DNA from: Leptospira sp. WS58.C1
Lineage (GTDB): Bacteria > Spirochaetota > Leptospiria > Leptospirales > Leptospiraceae
DNA: 64,000 nt
Assembly (NCBI RefSeq): GCF_040833995.1
Contig: NZ_CP162137.1
Span: forward strand, 3,146,001 to 3,210,000
Reading direction: 5' to 3'
A program made the position numbers and the translations under genes. Under the pieces are notes generated by a model. That model did no database searches. It saw only the letters and a list, made by a program, of their open reading frames with translations, and was not told the origin of the DNA. Below, in pieces: positions 8,996-17,942 of the stretch (position 1 is the first letter of the stretch; each line of letters begins with the position of its first letter).

Positions 8996-10486
8996 TTGTC
9001 TCTTTGGAATCGATACAAGTCCGAACTGTTCGAACAATCCCCCGCATGGTCCTTGGGATTTTTCAGATTCGGGTTCGGCATTCTATTATTTTTTATCTCG
9101 GCCCGTTATCTTCATTACGGTTGGGTGCAAAAATACTTTATAGAACCCGGTTTTCATTTCAAACATTTCGGATTTTCCTGGGTGGGAGTCGCTCCCGGGC
9201 CCATATTATATTTTATTTTTATAATATTATGTATTTCTTCCGCGTTTATTTCCCTGGGAGTATTGTATAGGACCTCGATTTTCGTTTATTGGTTGGGATT
9301 TTCCTATTTTAATCTTCTGGATGTTTCCACCTATCTGAACCATTATTATCTGGTCTTTTTATTACTATTCCTTTTGTTTTGGATCCCGGCGGATCGTTGT
9401 TTTTCAATATCTCATTTTTTAGAAGCGTATCGCAACGGCAGATGGAGTATTCCCAGGGTCCCGAATTGGTCTTTATGGATCTTAAGATTCCAAATAGCTT
9501 GTGTTTATTTTTTCGGAGGTTTAGCGAAGTTAGTTCCGGATTGGTTGTTCTCCGCGCAACCTCTCAGGATTTGGTTGGTACGAAACACGGACTTCCCGGT
9601 GATCGGAGGTTTTTTTTCTTATCCGATCGCGGGTTATGTTTTCAGTTACGCTGGATTATTTTTCGATCTGTTCGTTCCATTCTGTCTTCTAAAAAAAAAT
9701 CTAAGGCCCTGGGCCTATAGTTTTGTCCTGATCTTTCATATTCTCACATGGAGACTTTTTCCAATCGGGATGTTCCCTTGGATCATGATCTTCTCCGCTT
9801 TGCTCTTTTTTCCTCCGGATTGGCCGATTAAAGTCAGAGGTTTTTTTAAAAAAAGAGGGATTTTTCCCTACGGTGAATTAAGGAACTTATTCAAAACCGT
9901 TTGGAATAAACTTCCCGTCACCTTTCGGTTCCTTTCCGCAAAAATTTTACTTATCCTTTTAGGTGCTTTAGAAAAACCGAATATATGGGGAAAACGTATG
10001 GAGACCAAGCTCGCTGACTTTACCTCCCGTTTTTCCTCTAAATTCGGAACTTGGACCGTTTCCCTGTATGTTTTGATCCAGGTGTTTTTTCCTCTCAGAC
10101 ATTTTTTATATCCGGGAAACCATCTTTGGACGGAGCAGGGTTTTAGATTCGCATGGCATATTATGTTGATCCAAAAGAATGGATTCGCTAGTTTCCAATT
10201 GGTCAATTTACGGACTGGAGAGATCCAATACGTTTTACCCGAGTCTTATTTGAACGAAGTCCAGAAAACGATGATGAGCACCCAACCGGATCTGATCCTG
10301 CAATTCGCTCATTTTTTGGGAGAAAAGGAAAAAAAAAGGACGGGGGACGAGATTGCGGTTTTTGCCGAGGTGAGAGTTTCCTTAAACGGTAAAAAAAGCC
10401 TTCCATTCATAGATCCGAATCGCGATTTAATGAAGGTAAAGGACGATTTTTCGCATAAGGACTGGATCCTTCCGGACGTTAGGTGA
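8996..10486 (+). CDS. HTTM / vitamin K-dependent gamma-carboxylase-like membrane protein
   Basis: A 496-residue polytopic protein starting at TTG 8996, with AAAAAGGA just upstream. The HTTM domain shows ARYLHYGWVQKYFIEPGF, NHYYL with His116, FQIACVYFFGGLAKLVPDWL, and DLFVPFCLL. The C-terminal lumen-like part has FPLRHFLYPGNHLWTEQGFRFAWHIM and ends in DWILPDVR, the usual family ending. Lys178 in GGLAKL aligns with the catalytic base Lys218 of human carboxylase; the preceding Lys is Ala here, and His116 aligns with human His160. Leptospira is known to have acquired this family, with altered activity reported. The substrate is unknown. ligB lies about 480 bases downstream on the same strand. Confidence 0.85.
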   Translation: MSLWNRYKSELFEQSPAWSLGFFRFGFGILLFFISARYLHYGWVQKYFIEPGFHFKHFGFSWVGVAPGPILYFIFIILCISSAFISLGVLYRTSIFVYWLGFSYFNLLDVSTYLNHYYLVFLLLFLLFWIPADRCFSISHFLEAYRNGRWSIPRVPNWSLWILRFQIACVYFFGGLAKLVPDWLFSAQPLRIWLVRNTDFPVIGGFFSYPIAGYVFSYAGLFFDLFVPFCLLKKNLRPWAYSFVLIFHILTWRLFPIGMFPWIMIFSALLFFPPDWPIKVRGFFKKRGIFPYGELRNLFKTVWNKLPVTFRFLSAKILLILLGALEKPNIWGKRMETKLADFTSRFSSKFGTWTVSLYVLIQVFFPLRHFLYPGNHLWTEQGFRFAWHIMLIQKNGFASFQLVNLRTGEIQYVLPESYLNEVQKTMMSTQPDLILQFAHFLGEKEKKRTGDEIAVFAEVRVSLNGKKSLPFIDPNRDLMKVKDDFSHKDWILPDVR

Positions 10487-10962
10487 GATCGAACCCGATA
10501 TTCTGTCTCTAAAATCATATTACGAAAATCGTACACAAAAAGAATACTCGTATCTGTGGAAAATCCGAGTCAAAGGTCTAAGTAAATTAACTTGGAAAAG
10601 GTACAGATATGCCTTCACACAAGCCGCAGAATGTAATTATTCATTTACTTACTTATTTTTAAATTATATTTTCGATCCTATAGTCGAATTTTATAATATT
10701 TACGAGTAACCAATCTTGGATGCAAACGGCAGAACAACACTCCCGGATAGTTTCTACCCACTCAAGTGATAGTTTTTAGTAATTAAAACAAGTTCTGCGC
10801 ATTTTAACTTCTCCCGGGCAACTCCCTCGGAGCATGTAAGTATTTACTTACAAAACTAGCCCTTATTATTTATTTTTTCTTGAAATAGTCGTTAGATATG
10901 TATCGTCCGATAGAATTAGGTCGATAGTAGAAGAATAGCAACTATCTTCCAAAGAGATATAT
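10487..10962 (+). other. Intergenic region upstream of ligB
   Basis: No gene with a usual start was found. An unusually long open frame (10440-10709) begins inside the end of the preceding gene but has no ATG, GTG or TTG. The last 100 bases are AT-rich (TTATTTATTTTTTCTTGAAA at 10863-10882, then TAGATATG) and could hold the ligB promoter, but I could not fit a convincing -35/-10 pair. The hairpin at 10930-10949 lies just before the ligB ribosome-binding site. Confidence 0.6.
10930..10949 (+). promoter_or_regulatory. Hairpin adjacent to the ligB ribosome-binding site
   Basis: GAAGAATAG (10930-10938, one bulged A) pairs with CTATCTTC (10942-10949) around the loop CAA. It ends a few bases before the weak Shine-Dalgarno AAGAGA (10952-10957) and the ATG at 10963. 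In L. interrogans the lig 5' leaders are reported to limit ribosome access by base pairing, with expression responding to temperature and osmolarity. A comparable role here is inference. Confidence 0.4.
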
Positions 10963-13900
10963 ATGAACTCCGGAATCAACCCCACCAAAAAATTCTACGC
11001 CGCGCTAGCGTGTTCATTCTTTCTTTTCCAAGGATGTGTTGCCTGGCCTTTACTTACCGGAGCTGTCGGGCTCGCGGCGGGAAAAAAAGGTGGAGGTGGA
11101 TTATTCTTCCTTCCGGGTGGAGGAACTCCTACTTTAAGCAGAGTTGAGATCTCTTCTCCTAGTTCCAGTTTTGCCAAGACTACAAGTATGTCATTGGTTG
11201 CGACTGCTGCTTATTCCAACGGAACTCATAAAGATATCACTGCAGACGCTCTTTGGAGCACTAGCGATTCCAACATTATTTCTATGGCAGCGGGTGGACA
11301 AGCCACAGGTATGAATGTAGGTACCGCGGATATCGGCATCACTTACGAAAATAAAACGGCACAAATTTCTCTTTCGGTTACTTCGGCGCCCTTAAGTACA
11401 ATTTCCATTTCCTGCTTAAACCAAACGGATAGTCTGCCCAAAGGTATTACTAGGCAGTGTACTTTAACCGGTAATTTTGCGGACGGTTCTAACCAAGACC
11501 TGACTAACGATCCGAATACTACATGGAGCACGGGAAGTTCTACTGTCGCTACCATTGATTCTTCAGGACTTGTGACTGCAATGGATCCAGGAACTACTAC
11601 GATCCAGGCTTCTTATAATTCATTAAATGCAACTAATTTATCATTGACGGTTAGTTCGGCTGCTTTGGTTTCTATTGCAGTAACACCTACTAACAATTCT
11701 TTAGCTTTAGGAAAAACCCAACAGTATACAGCAACCGGAACTTATTCGGATAGTTCCAATCAAGATATAACGAATTCCGTAACTTGGAGTTCTTCCGATA
11801 TCACTGTTGCCACTATCAGTAACACTGCAGGATCAAGAGGCTTTTTATCTACGGAAGATACGGGAACTTCTACCATCAATGCTACCTTAAATTCCATAAC
11901 TGGAAGCACGAATGTAACCGTCACCGCCGCGGTTTTGGAAAGTATTTCTATTACCCCTTCAAACCCGAGCGCTCCTAAGGGGAGAAACTTAAATCTTGTT
12001 GCTACAGGTATTTTCTCGGATGGTCATAATGAAACCATCACAGATCAAGTTACTTGGTCCAGCGATGATACTTCTATCGCAACCGTGGATAACGGTTCCG
12101 GATTTGAAGGTAGGGCTTCCGGTATTAATGTAGGAACAGTGGATATCACCGCGGAAATAGGTGGGATTTCGGAAACCGTTTCCTTCTCCGTAACAGCAGC
12201 AGTTCTAGATTCTATCCAACTGACTGCAGATGATTCTTCCATCGCAAAAGGAACAAGCACCACAATCTTAGCAACAGGAGTTTACTCTGACGGAACTTCT
12301 CAAAATATCACCGGTTCCGTTTCTTGGAGCAGCTCTCAGACTTCCGTTCTGCAATTGGGAAGTTTAACGGCTACCCCTAAAAAGCAGGTACATTCTCCTA
12401 ATAATGGATCCTTAGGAACATCAACCATCACCGCAACTTCAGGAAGTATCAGTGGAACTGTGAATATCACCGTTACTGCTGCAAGCTTGGTCTCCATAGC
12501 GGTGACCCCCACGAATCCAAGTGTGGCAAAAGGGCTGACCAGGGACTTTACGGCAACCGGAACATACACAGATAGTTCCACGCAGAACTTGACAACATCC
12601 GTTACATGGGCTTCTTCCGATACGAGTAAGGCGACTATCAGTAATGCTTCCGGAACGGAAGGTAGAGCTACTGGTGTGGCGGTTGGATCGTCGAATATCA
12701 CGGCAACTTTGGGATCGATCACTTCCCCTTCTACCACTCTGACGGTAACCGCTGCGGTTTTACAGTCGATTACGATCACTCCTTCCAATCCGAGCGTTGC
12801 AAAAGGTAGATCCGAAAATTTAAGCGCTACAGGAACTTACTCGGATAGCACTACTCAGGATCTGACCACTCAGGTGACCTGGTCTAGTTCCAGCAATTCG
12901 ACTGTTGGAGTTAGTAACGCAATCGGAACGGAAGGAAGGGGTACAGGCGTTTCCGTCGGATCTGCGACAGTCACTGCAACCTTAGGTTCCGTCTCCAATT
13001 CGATCACGTTTACGGTAACTTCTGCGGTGCTGGATTCCATCGAAGTGCATATAACCGATTCTTCCATCGCGAAAGGAACTTCTACCCTTGCGGAAGCTAC
13101 GGGCACTTATTCGGATGGGACTACTGCGGATATCACCGACCAGGTAGTCTGGGGAAGTTCTCAGACATCCATCATCCAATTGGGAGTTTTGACAGCCGCT
13201 CCTAAAAAGACATTAACTTCTCCTAATAATGGTTCTTTAGGAACATCCAATATTTCCGCAACCTTGGGAAGTATTAGCGGTAATACAAATTTGACCGTGA
13301 CTGCGGCCACTTTAGTCTCTATCCAAGTGGATCCTACAAATCCAAACGTTGCCAAAGGACTCACTCAAAACTTTACTGCTACCGGTACTTACACGGATAC
13401 AAGTACTCAGGATCTGACTACTTCCGTCACCTGGGCTTCTTCCAATACAAGCAGGGCTACTATTAGCAACGCGGGAGGAAGTCAAGGTCTTGCTACAACA
13501 CTCTCGACAGGAACCACTAATATCACTGCTACTTTGGGATCGGTCACTTCTCCTGCAAGTGTGTTGACGGTAACTGCTGCCGCGCTTACGAGTATTACGA
13601 TAGCTCCTTCTCCGACGTTAAACATCGCGAAAGGACGCACTCAAGATTTCACTGCTACCGGTCATTATACCGATAGTACTACTTCGGATCTGACTACTCA
13701 GGTGACCTGGAGTTCTTTCGACCAAACTAAGGCAACCGTTAGCAATACTTCGGGGTCAAACGGTAGATTAACCGCTCTACAGGAAGGAAGCACCCAAATT
13801 TCCGCAACTTATAACTCCGTGACTAGTACGGATACGGCAGTTACAGTGACTGCTGCAGTCCTGGATAGTATCACCATTACACCAACTAACTCTAGTTTGG

Positions 13901-16752
13901 CGAAAGGATATACGACTCCGTTTACGGCAAATGGTGTTTATTCCGATGCGACCACATTGGATATTACCACTCAGGTTACCTGGGCTTCTTCCAATACTTC
14001 TTCTTCTACGATCAGCAATTCGAACGGCAACGAAGGTGTGGCCACTGCGGTTGCGGTTGGGACAAGTACGATCTCTGCGACTTTAGGTTCCGTATCTTCT
14101 TCTACCAACTTTACTGTGACTGCTGCGGTATTAGTATCTATTGCGGTGTCTCCTACGAATAGTAACGTATATACGACTCAAACCAAGGATTACACTGCGA
14201 CCGGAACTTACTCGGATTCCACAACCCAGAATTTGACAACATCCGTTACCTGGGCTTCTTCCGATACGAGTAAGGCTACCATCAGCAATGCTTCCGGAAC
14301 GGAAGGTAGAGCTACTGGTGTGGCGGCAGGAACGATCACTATTTCTGCGACCAGCGGTTCAGTCAGTGGAAATACTCAATTGACCGTGGTATTCTTGGAT
14401 ACCACAGCTCCAATAGTGTCTAATGTGGTTTCTTTGAGCCCGACGACCGTGAGGGTAACATTCTCCGAGTCGGTGGACTCCACTCAAGCAACCACCGCTT
14501 CGAATTATAAATTGGCCCTGACCTCTGCGGTAAGCGGTTCATGTTCGGATAATAGTAACTTCTCCTCGACTTCCAATATTTCGGTTTCTTCCGTAAGCGG
14601 AAGCGGCGCGATCTATACTTTGACTTTGGCTTCTTCACAAAATTCCGGAACCAACTATACCGTAATCGTGAATAAGAGCGGCATCCAAGACCTTTCCGCA
14701 AGTCCGAACAATTTAGGTTGTGCGAACTACGGAGACTTCGTGGGACAGGAGCAGTTGAAAGTCAGCTCCGCTTCTTGCGCAAGCACTGGAACCGTGATCA
14801 TCAACTTCTCCAAACCGATCAAATCCGGAAACAATGTGAACGGCTCCGCAGAATGTAGCAGTACTTCGGAATGTTCGAACCGTTACGCTTTTGTCGGAAC
14901 CACGGATCTAGGCACCATCAGTTCCGCTAAGATACTAGATGGTATAGTTTGCGGTGGAGCGGCAGCGGATTCCGCAAAAGTTTGTGTGACTCATAGCCTA
15001 TTGCAGACCGGCGCACAATATACGATCATAGCCGCGAATAACGTAAACGGTGATGGGTTCGACAATACTTCTTGGGGATCTATCCGTGATTCCGGAGATT
15101 CTGAAAACATCCAATCTTCTCCGAGAGACCGGGCTTCCTTCTTAGGTTGTGGAACTTCTCCTGTAAACTTTGAGGACGGTCCGATCTCTATCGACCCGAA
15201 CGGTTCTACATTCGGATATCTGGCGGACTTCAATAGTAAGATCTATACGGGACCAAACAACGCAGGAAACGGAGCATTACGTTTTGCTTACGACGGTTCC
15301 AACCCAGAATCGGTCCAATTCTCCTTTGTAAAAGATACGAATGGTCAGAATTCCGATTCTTCCAACGTTAGTTCCAACTCCGCGACCACTCGCGAGAATA
15401 GTATCGCAGTTCCACCTTATGTGACCTTAGGACACTCAGGCTGTACCCAAAATGATGCAACTTTGGCAAACGGTTGTGGTCCGGACAATGAAAGTGGAAG
15501 AGGAATTTTTACCACCGGTTCTTTGGCAAGTAACCCTTATATCTTCATCGCGGCAGCAAGAACTGTTCCGAGTGGGTCGAATTACAACTTCGATTATATC
15601 TACTATTCGAACGATACTTCCACGAACCTAAATTACAAATACATAGATATGGGCTCTATCACCGGAACTGTAACTGCAGGTACTTCTTCTATCAGCGTTC
15701 TGAACGATCGAGTATTCCCCGGTTTTGCTAAACCAAGTAATGATGGAAGTGGAACCGGCGGGGGATTGAATGCCCCTGACTTCGGATTTATCACCTTTAA
15801 TACGGCAGACACAGGAACAGGAAACTGTACTGCGGGCTCCAACTGCGATGCGTATGATGGTAGTAACGGTAGAAGAATACGTATCGATTATATGCCGTAT
15901 TTCGGGGGCCCTTCCAACGGAGGAAACGGTAACGTAAACAGCAGTCCGAACTGGGGATATTATATCGGAGTAGATTCTTCCATAGTCTTTAAGAATAGGA
16001 TCTATGCTGCAAATGGCGGCCTTCATGCGGTTGGCCACAACGGTTCGATCATTCGTTCCAATTCGGCAAACCCGACAACCGCTTGTTCCACTAAGAACAC
16101 TTGTGCGGATTGGACAGAAGTAGGACCAAGATCCAACCAAAAATGGCATAACAGCACCACGAATAATTGGTTCTCTTTGGAACTTGCAAAATTCTACGAT
16201 CTGATCCCAGCAGATAGAGCATTCGCTCAATTTGCGGAATACAACGATAGACTGTATGTTACTCGAACCATCTGTATCCAAGGAACGCAGGCAACCGGGA
16301 TCCGCACATCTGCCGGAACCGTAGCAGGATGTACCGACGGAACGGATACGAACCGAAGAGCTCAACTTTGGAAATGTGATCCTACCGCCACCGGGGGCAG
16401 CACTGAATGTGATGCCGGGGACTGGACGGTAGTGGGAGATGACGGAAACGGTATCACCAACTTCGGAGATTCCACGAACAAGACGATCACAATGGTGGCT
16501 AAAAACGGATCTTATCTTTATGTAGGATTCGATAACCCGAACGGTATCCGTATCTATCGCACGAATACGGCCAACCCTGGATCCGCTTCTAACGTATGGA
16601 CTCAGGTGGCAAATGGCGGACTTACGGATGCTACCAATGTGCAGCAGATATTTTCGGCTGTTTCCGTATACACCGGCGGAGTCTATTATCTCTATGTGAG
16701 TGTTGGAAAGAACAATACACCCGTCAGAGTATATAGACAGCAAAACTTATGA
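10963..16752 (+). CDS. ligB: LigB, immunoglobulin-like repeat adhesin
   Basis: A 1929-residue surface lipoprotein. The signal peptide ends in LFQGC, followed by VAWPLLTGAVGLAAGKKGG, the LigB mature start. Twelve BIG2 Ig-like domains of about 90 residues follow (about 55-1145), each ending in VTAA/VTSA. Next comes an SbsA-like Ig domain (TTAPIVSNVV, near 1150-1260), then the LigB C-terminal region: FGYLADFNSKIY, GRGIFTTGSLA, RSNQKWHNSTTNNWFSLEL, FAEYNDRLYVTRTIC, and the end RVYRQQNL. LigB binds host fibronectin, fibrinogen and complement regulators. Domains 5 and 8 carry an extra PKK...SPNNGSLGTS insertion. The stop overlaps the next start (ATGA). Confidence 0.95.
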   Translation: MNSGINPTKKFYAALACSFFLFQGCVAWPLLTGAVGLAAGKKGGGGLFFLPGGGTPTLSRVEISSPSSSFAKTTSMSLVATAAYSNGTHKDITADALWSTSDSNIISMAAGGQATGMNVGTADIGITYENKTAQISLSVTSAPLSTISISCLNQTDSLPKGITRQCTLTGNFADGSNQDLTNDPNTTWSTGSSTVATIDSSGLVTAMDPGTTTIQASYNSLNATNLSLTVSSAALVSIAVTPTNNSLALGKTQQYTATGTYSDSSNQDITNSVTWSSSDITVATISNTAGSRGFLSTEDTGTSTINATLNSITGSTNVTVTAAVLESISITPSNPSAPKGRNLNLVATGIFSDGHNETITDQVTWSSDDTSIATVDNGSGFEGRASGINVGTVDITAEIGGISETVSFSVTAAVLDSIQLTADDSSIAKGTSTTILATGVYSDGTSQNITGSVSWSSSQTSVLQLGSLTATPKKQVHSPNNGSLGTSTITATSGSISGTVNITVTAASLVSIAVTPTNPSVAKGLTRDFTATGTYTDSSTQNLTTSVTWASSDTSKATISNASGTEGRATGVAVGSSNITATLGSITSPSTTLTVTAAVLQSITITPSNPSVAKGRSENLSATGTYSDSTTQDLTTQVTWSSSSNSTVGVSNAIGTEGRGTGVSVGSATVTATLGSVSNSITFTVTSAVLDSIEVHITDSSIAKGTSTLAEATGTYSDGTTADITDQVVWGSSQTSIIQLGVLTAAPKKTLTSPNNGSLGTSNISATLGSISGNTNLTVTAATLVSIQVDPTNPNVAKGLTQNFTATGTYTDTSTQDLTTSVTWASSNTSRATISNAGGSQGLATTLSTGTTNITATLGSVTSPASVLTVTAAALTSITIAPSPTLNIAKGRTQDFTATGHYTDSTTSDLTTQVTWSSFDQTKATVSNTSGSNGRLTALQEGSTQISATYNSVTSTDTAVTVTAAVLDSITITPTNSSLAKGYTTPFTANGVYSDATTLDITTQVTWASSNTSSSTISNSNGNEGVATAVAVGTSTISATLGSVSSSTNFTVTAAVLVSIAVSPTNSNVYTTQTKDYTATGTYSDSTTQNLTTSVTWASSDTSKATISNASGTEGRATGVAAGTITISATSGSVSGNTQLTVVFLDTTAPIVSNVVSLSPTTVRVTFSESVDSTQATTASNYKLALTSAVSGSCSDNSNFSSTSNISVSSVSGSGAIYTLTLASSQNSGTNYTVIVNKSGIQDLSASPNNLGCANYGDFVGQEQLKVSSASCASTGTVIINFSKPIKSGNNVNGSAECSSTSECSNRYAFVGTTDLGTISSAKILDGIVCGGAAADSAKVCVTHSLLQTGAQYTIIAANNVNGDGFDNTSWGSIRDSGDSENIQSSPRDRASFLGCGTSPVNFEDGPISIDPNGSTFGYLADFNSKIYTGPNNAGNGALRFAYDGSNPESVQFSFVKDTNGQNSDSSNVSSNSATTRENSIAVPPYVTLGHSGCTQNDATLANGCGPDNESGRGIFTTGSLASNPYIFIAAARTVPSGSNYNFDYIYYSNDTSTNLNYKYIDMGSITGTVTAGTSSISVLNDRVFPGFAKPSNDGSGTGGGLNAPDFGFITFNTADTGTGNCTAGSNCDAYDGSNGRRIRIDYMPYFGGPSNGGNGNVNSSPNWGYYIGVDSSIVFKNRIYAANGGLHAVGHNGSIIRSNSANPTTACSTKNTCADWTEVGPRSNQKWHNSTTNNWFSLELAKFYDLIPADRAFAQFAEYNDRLYVTRTICIQGTQATGIRTSAGTVAGCTDGTDTNRRAQLWKCDPTATGGSTECDAGDWTVVGDDGNGITNFGDSTNKTITMVAKNGSYLYVGFDNPNGIRIYRTNTANPGSASNVWTQVANGGLTDATNVQQIFSAVSVYTGGVYYLYVSVGKNNTPVRVYRQQNL
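12589..12682 (+). repeat. Near-identical DNA repeat in LigB domain 6
   Basis: These 94 bases match 14233-14326 (domain 12) at 90 positions; I counted four differences. Other BIG2 domains are much more divergent at DNA level, so this is a recent copy or a gene-conversion tract within ligB. Confidence 0.85.
14233..14326 (+). repeat. Near-identical DNA repeat in LigB domain 12
   Basis: Partner of the repeat at 12589-12682, with 90 of 94 bases identical. The encoded stretch includes SDTSKATISNASGTEGRATG in both copies. Confidence 0.85.
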
Positions 16753-17234
16753 AAAAGATATTAGGCATCAGTTTCGTATGCGGCTTATTCTCTTTGGTAC
16801 TTCTCAATAATTGTAGGGAAGACCAAAGATACGAGCCGTTACGTTTTGAAAAAGTCGCCAAAGCGGAAACTTCCGCTTTCCAAGCTCAGGTGGACGGGAC
16901 GATTCTATCCGGCTCTTGGGAATATAGATTTAGGATCAAACAAGCGGATCGGGTTTCCTTAACCATTGAAGTATTAACGGATAAACCGGACCTGGGAGTG
17001 TCCTTGTCCAGAAAAGGGATCTTATTCGATTCTAAGATACAATGTGGGGATAAGATCAGCCAACTTTCTCCTTGCAAACTCGAAATAAATAATCCCGAAA
17101 AAGGAGATTATTCCTTGGTATTAAACCACCTTTCTACCGATCCATCGGAAGTTCTTTCTTATAGAATATTCGCCGCCGTGCATGGCCCAGGGTATGCCTC
17201 GGTAATTTGGGAGGAAGAAGTTGCGCGCAGATAA
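16749..17234 (+). CDS. Small lipoprotein coupled to ligB
   Basis: A 161-residue protein starting within the ATGA overlap with the ligB stop, so its translation is probably coupled to LigB. The signal ends in VLLNNC (Cys22). The mature part is beta-rich, with FRIKQADRVSLTIEVLTDKPDLGVSLSRKG and KGDYSLVLNHLS, resembling the pre-peptidase C-terminal type of beta-sandwich. Two further cysteines (IQCGDK, SPCKLE) could form a disulfide. I do not recognise a named family. The next gene overlaps its end. Confidence 0.75.
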   Translation: MKKILGISFVCGLFSLVLLNNCREDQRYEPLRFEKVAKAETSAFQAQVDGTILSGSWEYRFRIKQADRVSLTIEVLTDKPDLGVSLSRKGILFDSKIQCGDKISQLSPCKLEINNPEKGDYSLVLNHLSTDPSEVLSYRIFAAVHGPGYASVIWEEEVARR

Positions 17235-17601
17235 AATTCTACCAATACTCGGGATCGTACTCTTAAGTTTGGGATTCGGAGAATCTTGCAGACATGCAAT
17301 GGTCCGTTATCCTCAAAGTCCTCCGGAAGCATGTAGGATCTATCCTACTTCCAGAGAATGTAAACGTGCTTTGGATCTAAGGTCGGCCCAGGCGGAACAA
17401 GGGGGAGAAGTCCATAAGGTCCAACATACTTACTACTTCTTCGGACTGTATCCGGGAAACCTGGTCTTAGACACTTCTAAATACTGCGCAGAAGGACCTA
17501 GATCTGTTCATCAGTACACCAGTTTTTGGAACGGGTTTTGGGAGCAATTGACTCTCGCGATCTATTCCCCGCAGACATTGGAGATAGAATGTTACAGATA
17601 A
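17221..17601 (+). CDS. Bor-family-like lipoprotein
   Basis: A 126-residue protein starting at TTG 17221 (14-base overlap with the previous gene, GGGAGG upstream). The hydrophobic signal ends in GFGESC. The C-terminal half follows the plan of phage lambda Bor / Iss lipoproteins: HTYYFFGLYPGN, a central cysteine (KYCAEG), then FWNGFWEQLTLAIYSPQTLEIEC. Bor and Iss are outer-membrane lipoproteins linked to serum resistance in enterobacteria. Homology here is by pattern only, and a link to serum survival is inference, though interesting next to LigB. Confidence 0.7.
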   Translation: MRADKILPILGIVLLSLGFGESCRHAMVRYPQSPPEACRIYPTSRECKRALDLRSAQAEQGGEVHKVQHTYYFFGLYPGNLVLDTSKYCAEGPRSVHQYTSFWNGFWEQLTLAIYSPQTLEIECYR

Positions 17602-17903
17602 CCAAAATTCTAATATTACTTTTGGCCCTTGGATTTTCCGTAACCTGCCACACAACCACAGTGGTACATAAGGGAGAAGATACTCCATACGCATTGGCAA
17701 AAGAAACCCCGGGTCCGGATAAAAAAGCTAAACAAGGAAGTACCGTTTTCGGGATCTATTCCACTACTGCACCGATGGAAGCGAACTGCGACAGGAACCA
17801 TCCTGAAGTGATCATCAAGACAGGATTTGTGGACCTAGTCATTCATACACTGATCGGCCCCTTCTATACAACCAAAACCGTCGAGGTGTACTGCAAACCG
17901 TAA
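17589..17903 (+). CDS. Second Bor-family-like lipoprotein
   Basis: I prefer ATG 17589 (104 residues): it places the signal peptide MLQITKILILLLALGFSVTC directly at the N terminus. A start at 17526 would bury it. It overlaps the previous gene by 13 bases. The mature part has the same order as its neighbour: QGSTVFGIYST, a Cys (EANCDRNHP), FVDLVIHTLIGPFYTTKTVEVYC. It is probably a diverged duplicate of the 17221 gene. Together with 16749 and 17221 it forms a compact unit translationally linked to ligB. Confidence 0.7.
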   Translation: MLQITKILILLLALGFSVTCHTTTVVHKGEDTPYALAKETPGPDKKAKQGSTVFGIYSTTAPMEANCDRNHPEVIIKTGFVDLVIHTLIGPFYTTKTVEVYCKP

Positions 17904-17942
17904 ATTGCTGGTCAAGCGCTAAGGTTCCTCCAGTATAATCGA

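Noticed and set aside
12336..12788. 150-codon open frame on the minus strand
   Set aside because: Antisense to LigB Ig-like repeats; similar shadows recur in other repeat units because the DNA repeats.
10963..14400. CRISPR-like or tandem noncoding repeat
   Set aside because: The periodic signal is coding: about 270-base units of BIG2 Ig-like domains in one long frame.
15628..16743. 371-codon open frame on the minus strand
   Set aside because: It lies wholly antisense inside the LigB C-terminal region; composition (Arg, Ser, Cys-rich) is that of a shadow frame.
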